Positions 49,043-58,770 are shown, counted from the stretch's first letter. The stretch is 64,000 nt of DNA from FEB-12 sp964503315 (GCA_964503315.1 CAZCZL010000002.1:1-64000), one strand, 5' to 3'. Numbers and translations are program-made. Notes: generated by a model from the sequence alone, not told the origin.

Positions 49043-51409
49043 ATGATAGAACACCACACACTTGAGACTCTGGAATACCCAAAGGTCAAAGCCCTGATAT
49101 CGGGCAAGACCCTCACGCCATTTGGCAAAGAAGAGGTCGCCGCTTGGGAGCCGGAAACCGAACTTCGCCTGATCGTCCAGCGTCAGACCGAGGTTTCCCA
49201 GATGAAGGATATCGTCCTCTTTGGCGACCCCTTCCCCATGTCTCGTCTTGAGGACTGCCGCGACCTGCTCGATAAGGCTCAGATCCTTGGTATATTCCTC
49301 GACCCGAAAGAGATATTCTCCGTCTTGGAACTCCTTGAGGTCTCTATCGACCTGCACAGTTTCGACAAGGATGGTCGCTCTAAATATCCCGCGCTGATAG
49401 AATACATCGAAGGGATCCGCGCCTTCCCCGAGATAGTCCGCGATATCAAAAAAGCAATTGATGAAAAGGGAGAGATCAAGGATGACGCCTCCCCCAAACT
49501 CCGCCAGATTCGCTACGACCTGATTGAGTCCAAGCGGAAGATCATTCGAAGTCTCGACTCCATTCTTGGCGCCCAGTCGAAGAAACCGGGGTGGCAGGAT
49601 GATGTCGTCACCCAACGCAATGGACGGTACGTTATCCCGGTGCCGGCCGATGGCTTCCGCCACGACCTCGGAATTCTGCACGACCGGAGCCAATCCGGCG
49701 CGACGCTCTATGTCGAACCGAAAGAGACAGTCGAGCTTAATAACCGCCTCAATCTGCTTTTTCAGGAAGAGCGGGTCGAGATGGATCGCATCCTCCGCGC
49801 GTTGACCGCGTCCATTGCCGAGCGAGTCGAATCGCTGAAGAAAAACATCTTCCTCATCGGCAAGCTCGATTCCTTTTACGCCGCCGCGACTTTCGCTGCC
49901 GCGATCAAGGCAAATCAACCGCGGATGTATACCGAGGCACGTTTCAAACTGATCGACGCCCGCCATCCACTGCTTCTCGCCCAGTTTGGAACACCGGAAA
50001 AAGTGGTGCCGATGACCCTTGGCCTCGATGCCGACCGCCAAGCCGTGGTCGTCACTGGCCCAAACACGGGTGGCAAAACGATCGTCCTCAAAACTATCGG
50101 CCTGCTTCAGCTCATGGCCCAGACCGGCCTTCTGGTACCCGCGGATGAACATTCGGAGATTGGTATTTTTGAGAAGGTCTTCGCGGACATAGGCGATGAA
50201 CAATCAATTGAGCTGTCACTCTCGACCTTCTCATCGCACATCAGCAACATCATCCACGCCGTAAAAAACTGCGATGAACGCACGCTTATCCTTTTCGATG
50301 AGATAGGCGCTGGGACCGACCCGAAAGAAGGCTCGGCACTGGCTGAGTCGATCATCCTGAATCTGGTTGAACGCGGCGCGCGACTCGTCGCAACGACACA
50401 CTACTCGCAGCTCAAATCTCTGCCACTGCAACATCCGGCGATTGAGAATGCGTCTTTAGAATTTGACCGCGAGACACTCGCCCCGACCTACCGCCTCAGA
50501 CTGGGCATCCCCGGATCATCTTACGCTGTGGAGATCGCCGGACGGCTCGGCATGCCGGAGCGCATCACTGCCCATGCCTCCTCCTTGCTCGGAAGCGGCG
50601 AACGAAGTCTCGCGGACCTCATCGCTGCGATGGAGGCTGAACTTATCAAGGTGAAAGAGGACCGCGCCTCACTTTCTGAACGTCTTGAACAGGCGAAAGA
50701 ACTCGAGGATCGATACAAAAACCTGACTGAGAAGTTCGATCAGGAGATGAAGACCGAGCGCGAACGCGCACTGGCCGAAACCGAAACGCTCCTGACCAAT
50801 GCCCGCAAAGAAACTGAGCGACTGGTCGCCGAGATCCGCAAATCGCAAGCCGACAAAGACTCGGTCAAGCAGATGCACAAGACCCTCAAGTCAGCCGAGT
50901 CCGACCTTGCCGCGATTCGAAACAGAACCTCCGAGGCCAAACAGAAAGGGATCGAGGCGATCCGCTTCATGAAGGGGGACGCGGTCCGCATCGCGGCCTT
51001 GAACAAAGAAGGGGTGATCGAGGATCTGGTCGGTGATGACCGCGCCAAGGTCCGTATCGGCAATGTCCGCACCATCGTAGAACTTCGCGGACTCCGTCGA
51101 ATCGACCAACCGACGAAAGAATTCGAACTGAAGCCTGTCTCGTCCGTGCATCCTGATGAACAGATATCCCCCGAGATACATCTTCGGGGCATGACCGGCG
51201 AAGAGGCGCAGGAAGCACTCGACCGGTATCTCGATCGCGCAATCGTCGCGGGTCTGTCGCAGGTATACGTGGTGCATGGCAAAGGAACCGGCGCGCTCCG
51301 TCGGACGTTGACCGAGTATCTGAAGAAACATCGCGATGTCGACTCCATTCGTCTGGGCGACTGGAACGAGGGCGGCGCCGGTGTCACGATCGTCAAGCTA
51401 AAGCAATGA
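49043..51409 (+). CDS. mutS2: Endonuclease MutS2
   Basis: The 788-residue ATPase acts against recombination intermediates and, in some bacteria, rescues collided ribosomes. The ATPase has Walker A VTGPNTGGKTIVLKT, Walker B LFDEIGAGTDPKEGSALAE and ATTHYSQLKSL; a long coiled coil spans about residues 530-640; and the C-terminal Smr nuclease domain has IHLRGMTGEEAQEALDRYL and VVHGKGTGALRR. The N-terminal mismatch domain of MutS is absent, as expected. The ATG at 49043 fits the family start (MIEHHTLETLEYPKV) with AAGGAAG directly upstream. It overlaps dnaG by ATGA. Confidence 0.97.
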   Translation: MIEHHTLETLEYPKVKALISGKTLTPFGKEEVAAWEPETELRLIVQRQTEVSQMKDIVLFGDPFPMSRLEDCRDLLDKAQILGIFLDPKEIFSVLELLEVSIDLHSFDKDGRSKYPALIEYIEGIRAFPEIVRDIKKAIDEKGEIKDDASPKLRQIRYDLIESKRKIIRSLDSILGAQSKKPGWQDDVVTQRNGRYVIPVPADGFRHDLGILHDRSQSGATLYVEPKETVELNNRLNLLFQEERVEMDRILRALTASIAERVESLKKNIFLIGKLDSFYAAATFAAAIKANQPRMYTEARFKLIDARHPLLLAQFGTPEKVVPMTLGLDADRQAVVVTGPNTGGKTIVLKTIGLLQLMAQTGLLVPADEHSEIGIFEKVFADIGDEQSIELSLSTFSSHISNIIHAVKNCDERTLILFDEIGAGTDPKEGSALAESIILNLVERGARLVATTHYSQLKSLPLQHPAIENASLEFDRETLAPTYRLRLGIPGSSYAVEIAGRLGMPERITAHASSLLGSGERSLADLIAAMEAELIKVKEDRASLSERLEQAKELEDRYKNLTEKFDQEMKTERERALAETETLLTNARKETERLVAEIRKSQADKDSVKQMHKTLKSAESDLAAIRNRTSEAKQKGIEAIRFMKGDAVRIAALNKEGVIEDLVGDDRAKVRIGNVRTIVELRGLRRIDQPTKEFELKPVSSVHPDEQISPEIHLRGMTGEEAQEALDRYLDRAIVAGLSQVYVVHGKGTGALRRTLTEYLKKHRDVDSIRLGDWNEGGAGVTIVKLKQ

Positions 51410-53130
51410 TCCCGCAGGAAACGATAGAGCAGATCCGTCAGGCGACCGATATCGCGCTGATCATCGGTGAATATGTCCGCCTAAAAAAACGAGGCAAGAC
51501 ATGGGAAGCCTGCTGCCCGTTTCACACCGAGAAGACTCCATCATTCAAGGTTAATACCGAGAAGCAGATCTATCACTGTTTCGGCTGTGGCAAAGGCGGC
51601 AATGTCTTCACCTTCCTTATCGAACATGACAAGATGTCGTTTATCGAGGCCGTCAAACATCTCGCGAGGAAAGCTAATATCACCATCCGCGAGGAACAGG
51701 TCTCGGATGCCCGCCGTGAGCAATTCGAGAAACTGAATTACGCGCAGCAAGTCGCGTTGGAGTATTTTCAGTCGGTGCTCTTTCAACCGCAATACAAGGT
51801 TGTGCTCGACGGCTACCTCAAACAGCGACGCCAGATCGACGATGAAACAATCCAGTTCTTCAAGTTTGGATTGACCGGGGAATCCTGGGATGGCCTTATC
51901 AAACATGCCGCGACCAAAGGATTATCGGGCGAAGACCTGCACACGGCCGGACTGGCCGTCTTTTCTGATACCAAGAAGAGCTACTTCGATCGCTTCCGCC
52001 AACGGCTGATGATCCCCATTTTCAATCTTAGTCAGAAGCCGATCGCGTTCGGCGGACGGACACTGAAAAAGGGCGAGCCCGCCAAGTATGTCAATTCACC
52101 TGAGACTCCGCTCTATTCAAAGGGAAATGTTTTGTACGGCCTCAATTTCTCGCGAGACTTCGTGCGCGACGCCAACCGGGCCTATATCGTCGAAGGATAT
52201 TTCGATTTCATTTCGCTCTGGCAGGCCGGAGTGAAAAATGTCGTGGCATCGTCGGGAACAGCCTTCACTCCCCAACAGGCGAGACTTCTGGCGCGATTCT
52301 GCGAAGAGGTCTACCTCTTTTTCGACGCGGACTCCGCCGGACAGAACGCGGCCCTTCGGTCAGTCGACTCCCTTTACGATGCCGGCCTTGAAGTGAAGGT
52401 CATGATCCCTCCCGCTGGCGAAGACCCCGATTCAGTCGCGCGCAAATTCGGGCGCGATAAGATTGATGAACTGGCGTACGATGCGGTCGGCTTCATTCCC
52501 TTTAGAGTTCAGAAAGTGAATCTCGAAGAGTCGGGAATCATAGCCAAGGAAAAGCTGGTCAAGGAACTGAGCGCCTTGGCGGAGAAAATCACCGATCCGA
52601 CCCGGAGAGCGCTATTCTACGCCGAAGCGTCAAGCTCGCTGTCCATTGATCAGGCAATCTTCCAGAAAGCGGTTCCGACCGCCCGGGTTGAACAGCAGAA
52701 TCAGGCATTTCGTCATGCCAAGCGGCAGAAGATCGAAATGGAGTTCCTCTCCCTCCTTTTCTGCAATCCGGGCTGTCTGGATGAAGCCATGGAGTCGATT
52801 TCCGCCGAGGACCTTGACTCCAAACAGCTTTCGCGGCTCTATTCGGCCATGATCCAACAATATCAAAAGATTGGCATCATTCAGGCCGATAAGCTGATAG
52901 AGAACTTCGTCGATGACACCGCCATCTCGCTGGCCACCGAGGTTGCCTCCATTGAGTGGGAACCTGAAGTGGTGGAAGGCGAAACCCGGAAGTATATTCA
53001 GTTGATGGCGGAACGGAAGCGGAAACGGATCCGCGCTGACCTTCAGAAGGAACTGGCCAAAGCCGAGGCTGATGGCGACCAGGAACGGGCCAGCGCGCTC
53101 TTAGAACAGATCAAAAGTTTTGGACTCTGA
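51406..53130 (+). CDS. dnaG: DNA primase
   Basis: The 574-residue enzyme makes RNA primers at the replication fork. The N-terminal zinc finger has EACCPFHTEKTPSF and YHCFGCGKGGN; the RNA polymerase core has the RNAP basic motif region KPIAFGGRTLKKGEPAKYVNS; the Toprim site has YIVEGYFDFISLWQAG with the catalytic Glu and LFFDADSAGQNAA with the Asp-x-Asp pair. The C-terminal helicase-binding domain is short and diverged. Start and stop codons overlap mutS2 and recN by 4 and 1 nt. Separation from rpoD (not in the window) breaks the classic rpsU-dnaG-rpoD operon. Confidence 0.96.
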   Translation: MIPQETIEQIRQATDIALIIGEYVRLKKRGKTWEACCPFHTEKTPSFKVNTEKQIYHCFGCGKGGNVFTFLIEHDKMSFIEAVKHLARKANITIREEQVSDARREQFEKLNYAQQVALEYFQSVLFQPQYKVVLDGYLKQRRQIDDETIQFFKFGLTGESWDGLIKHAATKGLSGEDLHTAGLAVFSDTKKSYFDRFRQRLMIPIFNLSQKPIAFGGRTLKKGEPAKYVNSPETPLYSKGNVLYGLNFSRDFVRDANRAYIVEGYFDFISLWQAGVKNVVASSGTAFTPQQARLLARFCEEVYLFFDADSAGQNAALRSVDSLYDAGLEVKVMIPPAGEDPDSVARKFGRDKIDELAYDAVGFIPFRVQKVNLEESGIIAKEKLVKELSALAEKITDPTRRALFYAEASSSLSIDQAIFQKAVPTARVEQQNQAFRHAKRQKIEMEFLSLLFCNPGCLDEAMESISAEDLDSKQLSRLYSAMIQQYQKIGIIQADKLIENFVDDTAISLATEVASIEWEPEVVEGETRKYIQLMAERKRKRIRADLQKELAKAEADGDQERASALLEQIKSFGL

Positions 53131-54779
53131 TGCTCAAGCAGCTTCACATTGAGAATATCGCCCTCCTCGAGTCGGCCGACCTGTACTTTGACAAGGGCAT
53201 GGCAGTACTGACCGGCGAGACCGGCGCGGGGAAATCGATCATCGTGACCGCCCTCGCGCTCGCGCTGGGAAGTCGTGCCGAGCGTGAATATATCCGGCAT
53301 GGCGAGGAGAAAGCGGTGGTCTCCGCCACCTTCAATGTCTCCCAGATGCCGGCCTCCTATCGGAAGCAGTTTGCTGATTGCATAGTCGACAACAGTGTCA
53401 CGATCCTGCGCGAGATCTCTCGCGATGGCAATTCGCGAGTCCGCATCAACGATGCTCCTTCCACCCTGACGAAACTCCGCGATATCGTCGCGCCTCTCGC
53501 GGAGATCCTCGGCCAGCACGCAAACCAGATGTTGATGGACGAGCAGAACCACCTCGGATTCCTCGACCGCTTTGCATCACTCGAAAATCTGCGCGATCAG
53601 GTAGGCGAACTGTATCACGCCTGGGACAAGGCGGCCTCGGAATACAAAAAGACCGTCTCGCGACGTCAGCAGTTGATCGAAGAGCGCGAGCTGTTGCTGT
53701 ATCAGAAGAATGAGATCGAGAAGGCAGGACTCCGGGTAGGCGAAGAAGAGGAATTGCAGCAAGAACGGAAGATCCTTGATTCGTCGCGTGCCCTTATGTC
53801 TTCGGCGGCGGCTGTTGAGCAGATTCTGGGTGCGAATGAATCGGGGACTGTCCATCAGCTCCGTGCCGCTCGAAAAGAATTGGAGAAGATGGCCGCGGTC
53901 GACCCAAGTCTGGCCGCGCAGGTCGGTGAATTGACCGACCTGGATTACCGCATCGAGGAGATGCGCCGGTTTATCGAACGATACGGCGGGTCGATCCAGG
54001 ATGACCCCAATCGCATCGACGAGATAAACGAACGTCTTGACGAGATATACAAACTGAAGCGGAAATTCGGCGGTACAGTTGAATCAGTTCTGGACTCGCT
54101 AAGCGGCATCAACGACCGACTCAAACAACGACCGGATATTGATTCGTTGATCTCTCGACTTGAAAAAGAACAGGCGCAATTTCTGGCCGACTACACGGGT
54201 AAAGCCAAAGAGCTGTCGACACTACGCCGCAAGGCCGCGGATTATCTGCATAAGCTCGTGGTCAAAGAACTTGCCGAATTGGCGATCGATGGTGCTAATT
54301 TCGAGTTTGAGTTTGTCACTGAATCGGATGCCGACGGAATTGAGATAAATGGCAAATCCGTCAAGCCAACCGAACTGGGCTTGGAGAACGGCCGCTTCCT
54401 CTTCTCCGCCAACCGTGGCGAACCGCTCAAGTCGCTGGTCAAGACGGCATCGGGCGGCGAAATATCCCGCGTGCTGTTGGCTCTCAAAGCCGCTGAGAAA
54501 AAGAACAACAACCTGCAACGGTCGCTTCTGGTCTTTGACGAAGTTGATGTCGGTATCGGCGGCCAGACCGCCTTTGAGGTCGCCAAGAAATTGAAGAAGC
54601 TGTCCGAAGATACTCAGGTTCTGGTGGTGACCCACCTTCACCAGATAGCGCGATTGGCGGACTCGCATTACGTCGCGAGCAAGCGCGCCAAACGCGGCGC
54701 CCGCGCGGAGATCGTCGTGCAGCGCCTGGACAACTCTGACATTAAGTCCGAACTTGACCGGATGGTTGCTCTCCCCTGA
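53130..54779 (+). CDS. recN: DNA repair protein RecN
   Basis: The 549-residue SMC-like ATPase joins DNA ends during double-strand break repair. Walker A is LTGETGAGKSIIVTAL near residue 30; a coiled-coil middle region (about 160-375) is split by a short hinge; the signature TASGGEISRVLLALK and Walker B LVFDEVDVGIGGQTA are near the end, with VTHLHQIA following. RecN is usually SOS-controlled, but here it is joined to dnaG by a TGATG overlap and has no visible operator. Its last 38 bases overlap the convergent queT gene. Confidence 0.97.
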   Translation: MLKQLHIENIALLESADLYFDKGMAVLTGETGAGKSIIVTALALALGSRAEREYIRHGEEKAVVSATFNVSQMPASYRKQFADCIVDNSVTILREISRDGNSRVRINDAPSTLTKLRDIVAPLAEILGQHANQMLMDEQNHLGFLDRFASLENLRDQVGELYHAWDKAASEYKKTVSRRQQLIEERELLLYQKNEIEKAGLRVGEEEELQQERKILDSSRALMSSAAAVEQILGANESGTVHQLRAARKELEKMAAVDPSLAAQVGELTDLDYRIEEMRRFIERYGGSIQDDPNRIDEINERLDEIYKLKRKFGGTVESVLDSLSGINDRLKQRPDIDSLISRLEKEQAQFLADYTGKAKELSTLRRKAADYLHKLVVKELAELAIDGANFEFEFVTESDADGIEINGKSVKPTELGLENGRFLFSANRGEPLKSLVKTASGGEISRVLLALKAAEKKNNNLQRSLLVFDEVDVGIGGQTAFEVAKKLKKLSEDTQVLVVTHLHQIARLADSHYVASKRAKRGARAEIVVQRLDNSDIKSELDRMVALP

Positions 54780-55266
54780 GCGTCGCCCCCAAACGCTTTT
54801 CCATGATCATCAGGAACGGCAGCCCCAACAGATAGCAAGCCGCTAACTCCGCCAGCCCGATCATCTGCACTGAGAACCAGTAATTGACATCGATGAGCGG
54901 CGCCAGATAAGCCGCCACACCAAAGGCATTGAACAACACGGCGGGCATCGGAGCGAGCCACATGCGCGTTTTGAGCGATCCAATCCCCCAATTTCGTATC
55001 CAGTATGTCACGCCGGCCGCCGCCGCGGTCAGCAGTGGCCCAATGAGTATGTCCAGGATTCCTTGCCCACCAAAGTAGTTCGCAACGAGACAACCAACAT
55101 ACAGTCCGGCTATCGCTCCGCGGCTGATGAACGGGAGAACGGTCAGCGCCTCGGCAATCCGTAGTTGGTAGACGCCGAAAGAGATCGGCGCGAGTGCCAA
55201 CGTCAGCACCGCATAAAGCGCCGCTACCACGCCTGCGAAGGTCAATTGTGAGATCGGTCGAGCCAT
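54742..55266 (-). CDS. queT: QueT family queuosine-precursor transporter
   Basis: The 174-residue membrane protein has five to six spans and the QueT pattern: LTFAGVVAALYAVLTLALAPISFGVYQLRIAEALTVLPF at the start, then IAGLYVGCLVANYFGGQGILDILIGPLLT. It is the substrate-binding part of an energy-coupling-factor transporter for preQ1 or a related base; the shared ECF subunits are not in this window. Together with queA it indicates salvage as well as use of queuosine precursors. The start codon has only a weak GGGG upstream. A weak promoter TTGACC-17-TACATC (55275-55303) would give a very short leader. I do not see a preQ1 riboswitch. Confidence 0.87.
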   Translation of the reverse strand: MARPISQLTFAGVVAALYAVLTLALAPISFGVYQLRIAEALTVLPFISRGAIAGLYVGCLVANYFGGQGILDILIGPLLTAAAAGVTYWIRNWGIGSLKTRMWLAPMPAVLFNAFGVAAYLAPLIDVNYWFSVQMIGLAELAACYLLGLPFLMIMEKRLGATLRGEQPSGQVRT

Positions 55267-55331
55267 TGCCCCATGATGTAGCTCAATCGTCGGTCAGGGT
55301 CAATTTCTTTTTCTGGATTCGAAAACCTGGT

Positions 55332-55399
55332 CGCCGGTGTGTCGCCTCTCACTAAGCCCGAGTCAATGAAGGGAACTTAGTGAGGCGTCCCCCCCGGCG
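55332..55399. other. Long imperfect hairpin upstream of queT
   Basis: CGCCGG/CCGGCG at the base, then CGCCTCTCACTAAG paired with CTTAGTGAGGCG (2-nt bulge), then CCC/GGG at the top. The element lies 66 nt before queT, in a gap with no gene. It could be part of the leader or an isolated repeat. Confidence 0.6.
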
Positions 55400-55433
55400 C
55401 CTCTGCTGGAATTGGGTTCCACTCCCAATATCG

Positions 55434-55463
55434 AAAAAGCCACTGCCAAAATCCGGCAGTGGC
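55434..55463 (-). terminator. Intrinsic terminator of the WYL regulator gene
   Basis: On the minus strand GCCACTGCC-(7 nt)-GGCAGTGGC is followed by TTTTTCG, 60 nt past the stop. Confidence 0.85.
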
Positions 55464-55522
55464 TCGTCAACAATTTTCAGAAAAATGCGGAAAACCGAAC
55501 GATTGATGGATCGGAGTTTCGA

Positions 55523-56491
55523 TTACTTTGGTTGACCGGGCTTCCCCCGATAGAGCCGGTCAAGGTCGCCGGCAAGTCTCGCGATATTCATCCGAAGTTG
55601 GTCTGGTTCAATAACCTCCGCCTCTCCTCCAAAACCGAGCACCCAGCGCTGGATCTCCTCGATGCCACGGACGGTAACGCGGTACTGCACAGAACCGTCC
55701 CTGGCAGCCTCCTTCTGCTCGTTCGGATTGTGGGTCCGGGTCGAGACGATCTTGGCGGCTTTGCCAGTAAATCGAATCACCACCTCCACCGGTTCGCCGC
55801 TGTAGACCTGCCAGCTCCCATCGAAGTACTTCTCGGCGGTGATGCCTGGTTCCGGCTGAAATTGCTCTTCCAGCTTCTTCAGAGACTGGATCTGGTCGAG
55901 TCGGAATGTCCTGAAATCCTTCCGCAATCGACAGAAGGCAACCAGGTAAAACGCCCTGCCGCGAAAGACCACGAAATATGGTTCTACCACGCGGCTGGTC
56001 GTTCCTGATTCAACGGAGCTGTACTTGAGCTCGAGGCAATACGAGTCTTGCGCCGCGGCCTCGATGTCGCCAAACCATTTCTCTGCTTTCGTTGATTGTG
56101 TGCTGTCGATAGCGATCGCTGTTGCCCGGACAGCGGTCTTCTTCTGTTCGCGAACTGGAGCGGGCAGGTTCGATTCGACCTTGGCGCGGATCTGTCGAAG
56201 TATTTCGCTGTATTTCCCGGTCAAATTGAGCGGCGTGGATTCAAGAGCAAGCCGGAGCGCGCTGTATTCCTCAAAGTCGAAATTGAGCGGCGGGAGGAAA
56301 TTGTCTGTCGCCAATTTATACCCATTATCATAGTAGATTGGGACATTCGCTTCGGAGAGCGATATGATATCGCGGTAGATCGACCGCTCAGTGCAGCCGC
56401 ACTCTTTGGCCAGAGTGGCCGCGTTCATGTTTCGTCGTGACCGGATGAGGTTCAGTATGTGAAGCATCCGGTCGTATTTGGACATAGTCAT
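55523..56491 (-). CDS. WYL-domain transcriptional regulator
   Basis: The 322-residue protein has an N-terminal HTH_11 helix-turn-helix (RMLHILNLIRSRRNMNAATLAKECGCTERSIYRDIISL, about residues 8-48), a linker, the WYL domain at about 150-225 (VVEPYFVVFRGRAFYLVAFCRLRKDFRTFRLDQI, in which the usual Trp-Tyr-Leu is Phe-Tyr-Leu), and a WCX-type C-terminal extension. WYL proteins sense nucleic-acid or nucleotide ligands and often control DNA-damage or defence genes. The ATG at 56491 has GGGAG nine bases upstream. It is divergent from the envelope cluster at 56725 and may regulate it; that is inference. Confidence 0.9.
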   Translation of the reverse strand: MTMSKYDRMLHILNLIRSRRNMNAATLAKECGCTERSIYRDIISLSEANVPIYYDNGYKLATDNFLPPLNFDFEEYSALRLALESTPLNLTGKYSEILRQIRAKVESNLPAPVREQKKTAVRATAIAIDSTQSTKAEKWFGDIEAAAQDSYCLELKYSSVESGTTSRVVEPYFVVFRGRAFYLVAFCRLRKDFRTFRLDQIQSLKKLEEQFQPEPGITAEKYFDGSWQVYSGEPVEVVIRFTGKAAKIVSTRTHNPNEQKEAARDGSVQYRVTVRGIEEIQRWVLGFGGEAEVIEPDQLRMNIARLAGDLDRLYRGKPGQPK

Positions 56492-56664
56492 CGACTAATC
56501 TCCCTCTCTTTCAAAGTAACCAGTTGAGCAGCTTTGGTCAACTGCGGGACGAGTATAGGGATTCCCCCATAGGGTGGCTGTCACCCCTCAGAAATCCGGT
56601 GGTGGCGTCTCACGCCTCTCTCCTATCCCTTTGTGCTCTTGCGCGTTACCGGCCTCTTCCGGAT

Positions 56665-56680
56665 TGGCACCGGCTTTGCA
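56665..56680 (+). promoter_or_regulatory. Candidate sigma-54 promoter of the envelope cluster
   Basis: TGGCAC-CGGCT-TTGCA has GG and GC exactly 10 nt apart and departs from the -24/-12 consensus at only one common position. The start site would be near 56692, 33 nt before the ATG at 56725. Confidence 0.55.
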
Positions 56681-56724
56681 CTTCAAGGTCGTGTCTATTT
56701 CGAAACAGGAGGAAAGGGGAAAGT

Positions 56725-58770
56725 ATGTCACGCAACCGACGCTCCAGGCCGTCTGATGACTCTCAGATCAGCCTGGGTAATTTCCTGCTCCACTGGGGAG
56801 CGAGACTGATCTTTCTGAGTCTCATCGTCGTGGTGGTGCTCAGCCTGGTTCAGTGCACAGTGAAGAAACCGGAAGCTCCAACCTGGAACACCCAGTTGAC
56901 TGTCCCACTGGTCAATCGCACGTATGATATGCCTGAAATTATCAGCCGGATCGACCAGGACGCGATCTCGATGGATGACGACAGCAATGTCGTTTTCTCT
57001 GTTGAGAAAGCGCTTGATACGGTCGAACTCGATGCCGCCAATCTCTCGACGGCGACGTTGAGTTACAATGTCAGCCGGCAACTCGGCCAATTCACGATAG
57101 CCGCGCCAAATGTCACGCCGGTTACGGTTCCGATAGGCGACATCGCCGCTATTCCGCAGATCTTCCCGGCTACCGTGCCGGATATGTCGTTTGATATTCC
57201 GGCTTCGTTCCCGGCCCTCTCTGGCCTGACGTCGGCCACCATTGCGGACGGCAGTCTTTATCTAGTCGCCACTAACCGCCTTGGTGTTGATCTCAATACG
57301 GTCTCGGTCACACTATTCGATGAAGGCCGGGCTCTAACCGTGGGGACTCAGACGTTTGCCGGCGGCATCGCCAATGGCGAAACGGACTCGGTTCTTTATG
57401 TTCTCGATGGCCAGACCATCTCCAATAGTTTTTCCGCGACCGCCATGTGTCACACGCCGGGCGGCTCTATACCATCCGCCGATGGCCGCGAGTTTGCGGT
57501 TGAGATCCACTTCGTCAGCGACCTGACTGTCGATGGCGCCACGGCAGAAATACCCGCGATCTCGCGCGACTTCAGCGACGCGGTCTCACTGGCTGAATCT
57601 GATGTCATTACGAGCGCTATTCTTTCCGGCGGCCAGGTGTCGCTGACCATTAACAACAACTCGCCACTCCCGGCGACCCTGGATATCACCATTCCTGACC
57701 TCAAATTGAATAACGTGCCGCTACAAGTCTCCCGACAAGTGACGTCGTCCGGCACCACCAATGTCTCGATACCATTGGCCGGGTATATCCTCGGTCCGGC
57801 GGACATCGTACTGCCGCAGCTGCTGCCTATTGAGATCAGCGCCACTATCGCAGGTACCGCTCCCAACCAGGTGACTGTCAGCTCGATAAACAGCTTTGGC
57901 GTGCAAGCGTCCATCAGCGGACTGACTTTCTCCGCCGTCACTGGCAATTTCAGCAGCACCAACATGACGATCGACCCGATCCTGCAGGATATCGATATCC
58001 CGACCGGTTTCGACTCTATCCAGTTGGTAAATGCGGTCCTGACGATCGAACTTGAGAATTCAGTCGGACTTCCCGGCTCGTTGGACATCAATCTGGTGGG
58101 GAACAATGGCAAGACCCTTAACATTAGTGGTCTCGTTAATGCGCGCGTTCTTGCGACCTCAGCTACTACCACCTTTGTTGAAAACGATGTCGCCAGTTTC
58201 CTCTCCCCGCTCCCCTCGCAGGTCTCTATCTCTGGCTCAGCCAGCTTTGGGGACGGCACGAGTGGGACGATCCGAGACGGTGACTATATCACCGGGACAG
58301 TCCGTATCGATGCTCCGGTGGAGATGATAATCCCGCAGACACCGATTGAGACAGATATTGAATCCGAAGAGATCGACCAGCAGGATATCGACAAGATAAC
58401 CGACCACGTTATCGAAGCACGGTTGATCTACAACGTGACCAATCACCTGCCGGTCGGCGCGACCGTGTCGCTTCTTTTCTCACCCGATTCGGCAACCCTG
58501 TATGCGAACCCGATGCTCGTCATCGACAGCATCTCGGTCAATGCCGCGCCGGTTGTCGCCAGCATCGTGGTGGATACCCTCTCCACCGGCGAACAGTCGA
58601 TCATTCTGGACAGCGCGGATATCCAGATACTTAAGAACGCGAAGCTCTACATCGGCCAGGTGATGTTCCTGCATAGCTCGAACGGCCAGCCGGTGAAACT
58701 AACCAAAGATGACTTTATCACGGTCGTCGGGCGGATCGAAGTTGAGTACCGCTTTGACGGCGAATTTTAA
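56725..58770 (+). CDS. Large envelope protein, probable lipoprotein
   Basis: The 681-residue protein starts MSRNRRSRPSDD at an ATG with GGAGG-like purines before it. One hydrophobic stretch (LIFLSLIVVVVLSLVQC) at residues 26-42 ends in a lipobox-like SLVQC, after which the mature protein begins TVKKPEAPTWNTQL. The rest is about 640 residues of beta-strand-rich sequence with repeated Val/Ile-Asp-Leu motifs and no cysteine-rich or enzymatic region; it resembles long beta-sandwich surface proteins of FCB bacteria. It is followed 11 nt later by a barrel protein and then an M6 protease, all in one direction, so it may be a partner for surface display. I do not recognise a named family. Confidence 0.78.
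   Translation: MSRNRRSRPSDDSQISLGNFLLHWGARLIFLSLIVVVVLSLVQCTVKKPEAPTWNTQLTVPLVNRTYDMPEIISRIDQDAISMDDDSNVVFSVEKALDTVELDAANLSTATLSYNVSRQLGQFTIAAPNVTPVTVPIGDIAAIPQIFPATVPDMSFDIPASFPALSGLTSATIADGSLYLVATNRLGVDLNTVSVTLFDEGRALTVGTQTFAGGIANGETDSVLYVLDGQTISNSFSATAMCHTPGGSIPSADGREFAVEIHFVSDLTVDGATAEIPAISRDFSDAVSLAESDVITSAILSGGQVSLTINNNSPLPATLDITIPDLKLNNVPLQVSRQVTSSGTTNVSIPLAGYILGPADIVLPQLLPIEISATIAGTAPNQVTVSSINSFGVQASISGLTFSAVTGNFSSTNMTIDPILQDIDIPTGFDSIQLVNAVLTIELENSVGLPGSLDINLVGNNGKTLNISGLVNARVLATSATTTFVENDVASFLSPLPSQVSISGSASFGDGTSGTIRDGDYITGTVRIDAPVEMIIPQTPIETDIESEEIDQQDIDKITDHVIEARLIYNVTNHLPVGATVSLLFSPDSATLYANPMLVIDSISVNAAPVVASIVVDTLSTGEQSIILDSADIQILKNAKLYIGQVMFLHSSNGQPVKLTKDDFITVVGRIEVEYRFDGEF

Noticed and set aside
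49028..50203. 391-codon frame opposite mutS2
   Set aside because: Antisense shadow; mutS2 is intact over the same bases and the frame has no recognisable domain.
55267..55411. preQ1 riboswitch in front of queT
   Set aside because: I looked for the class I loop and A-rich tail and for other preQ1 patterns and did not find them; the hairpin present does not resemble them.
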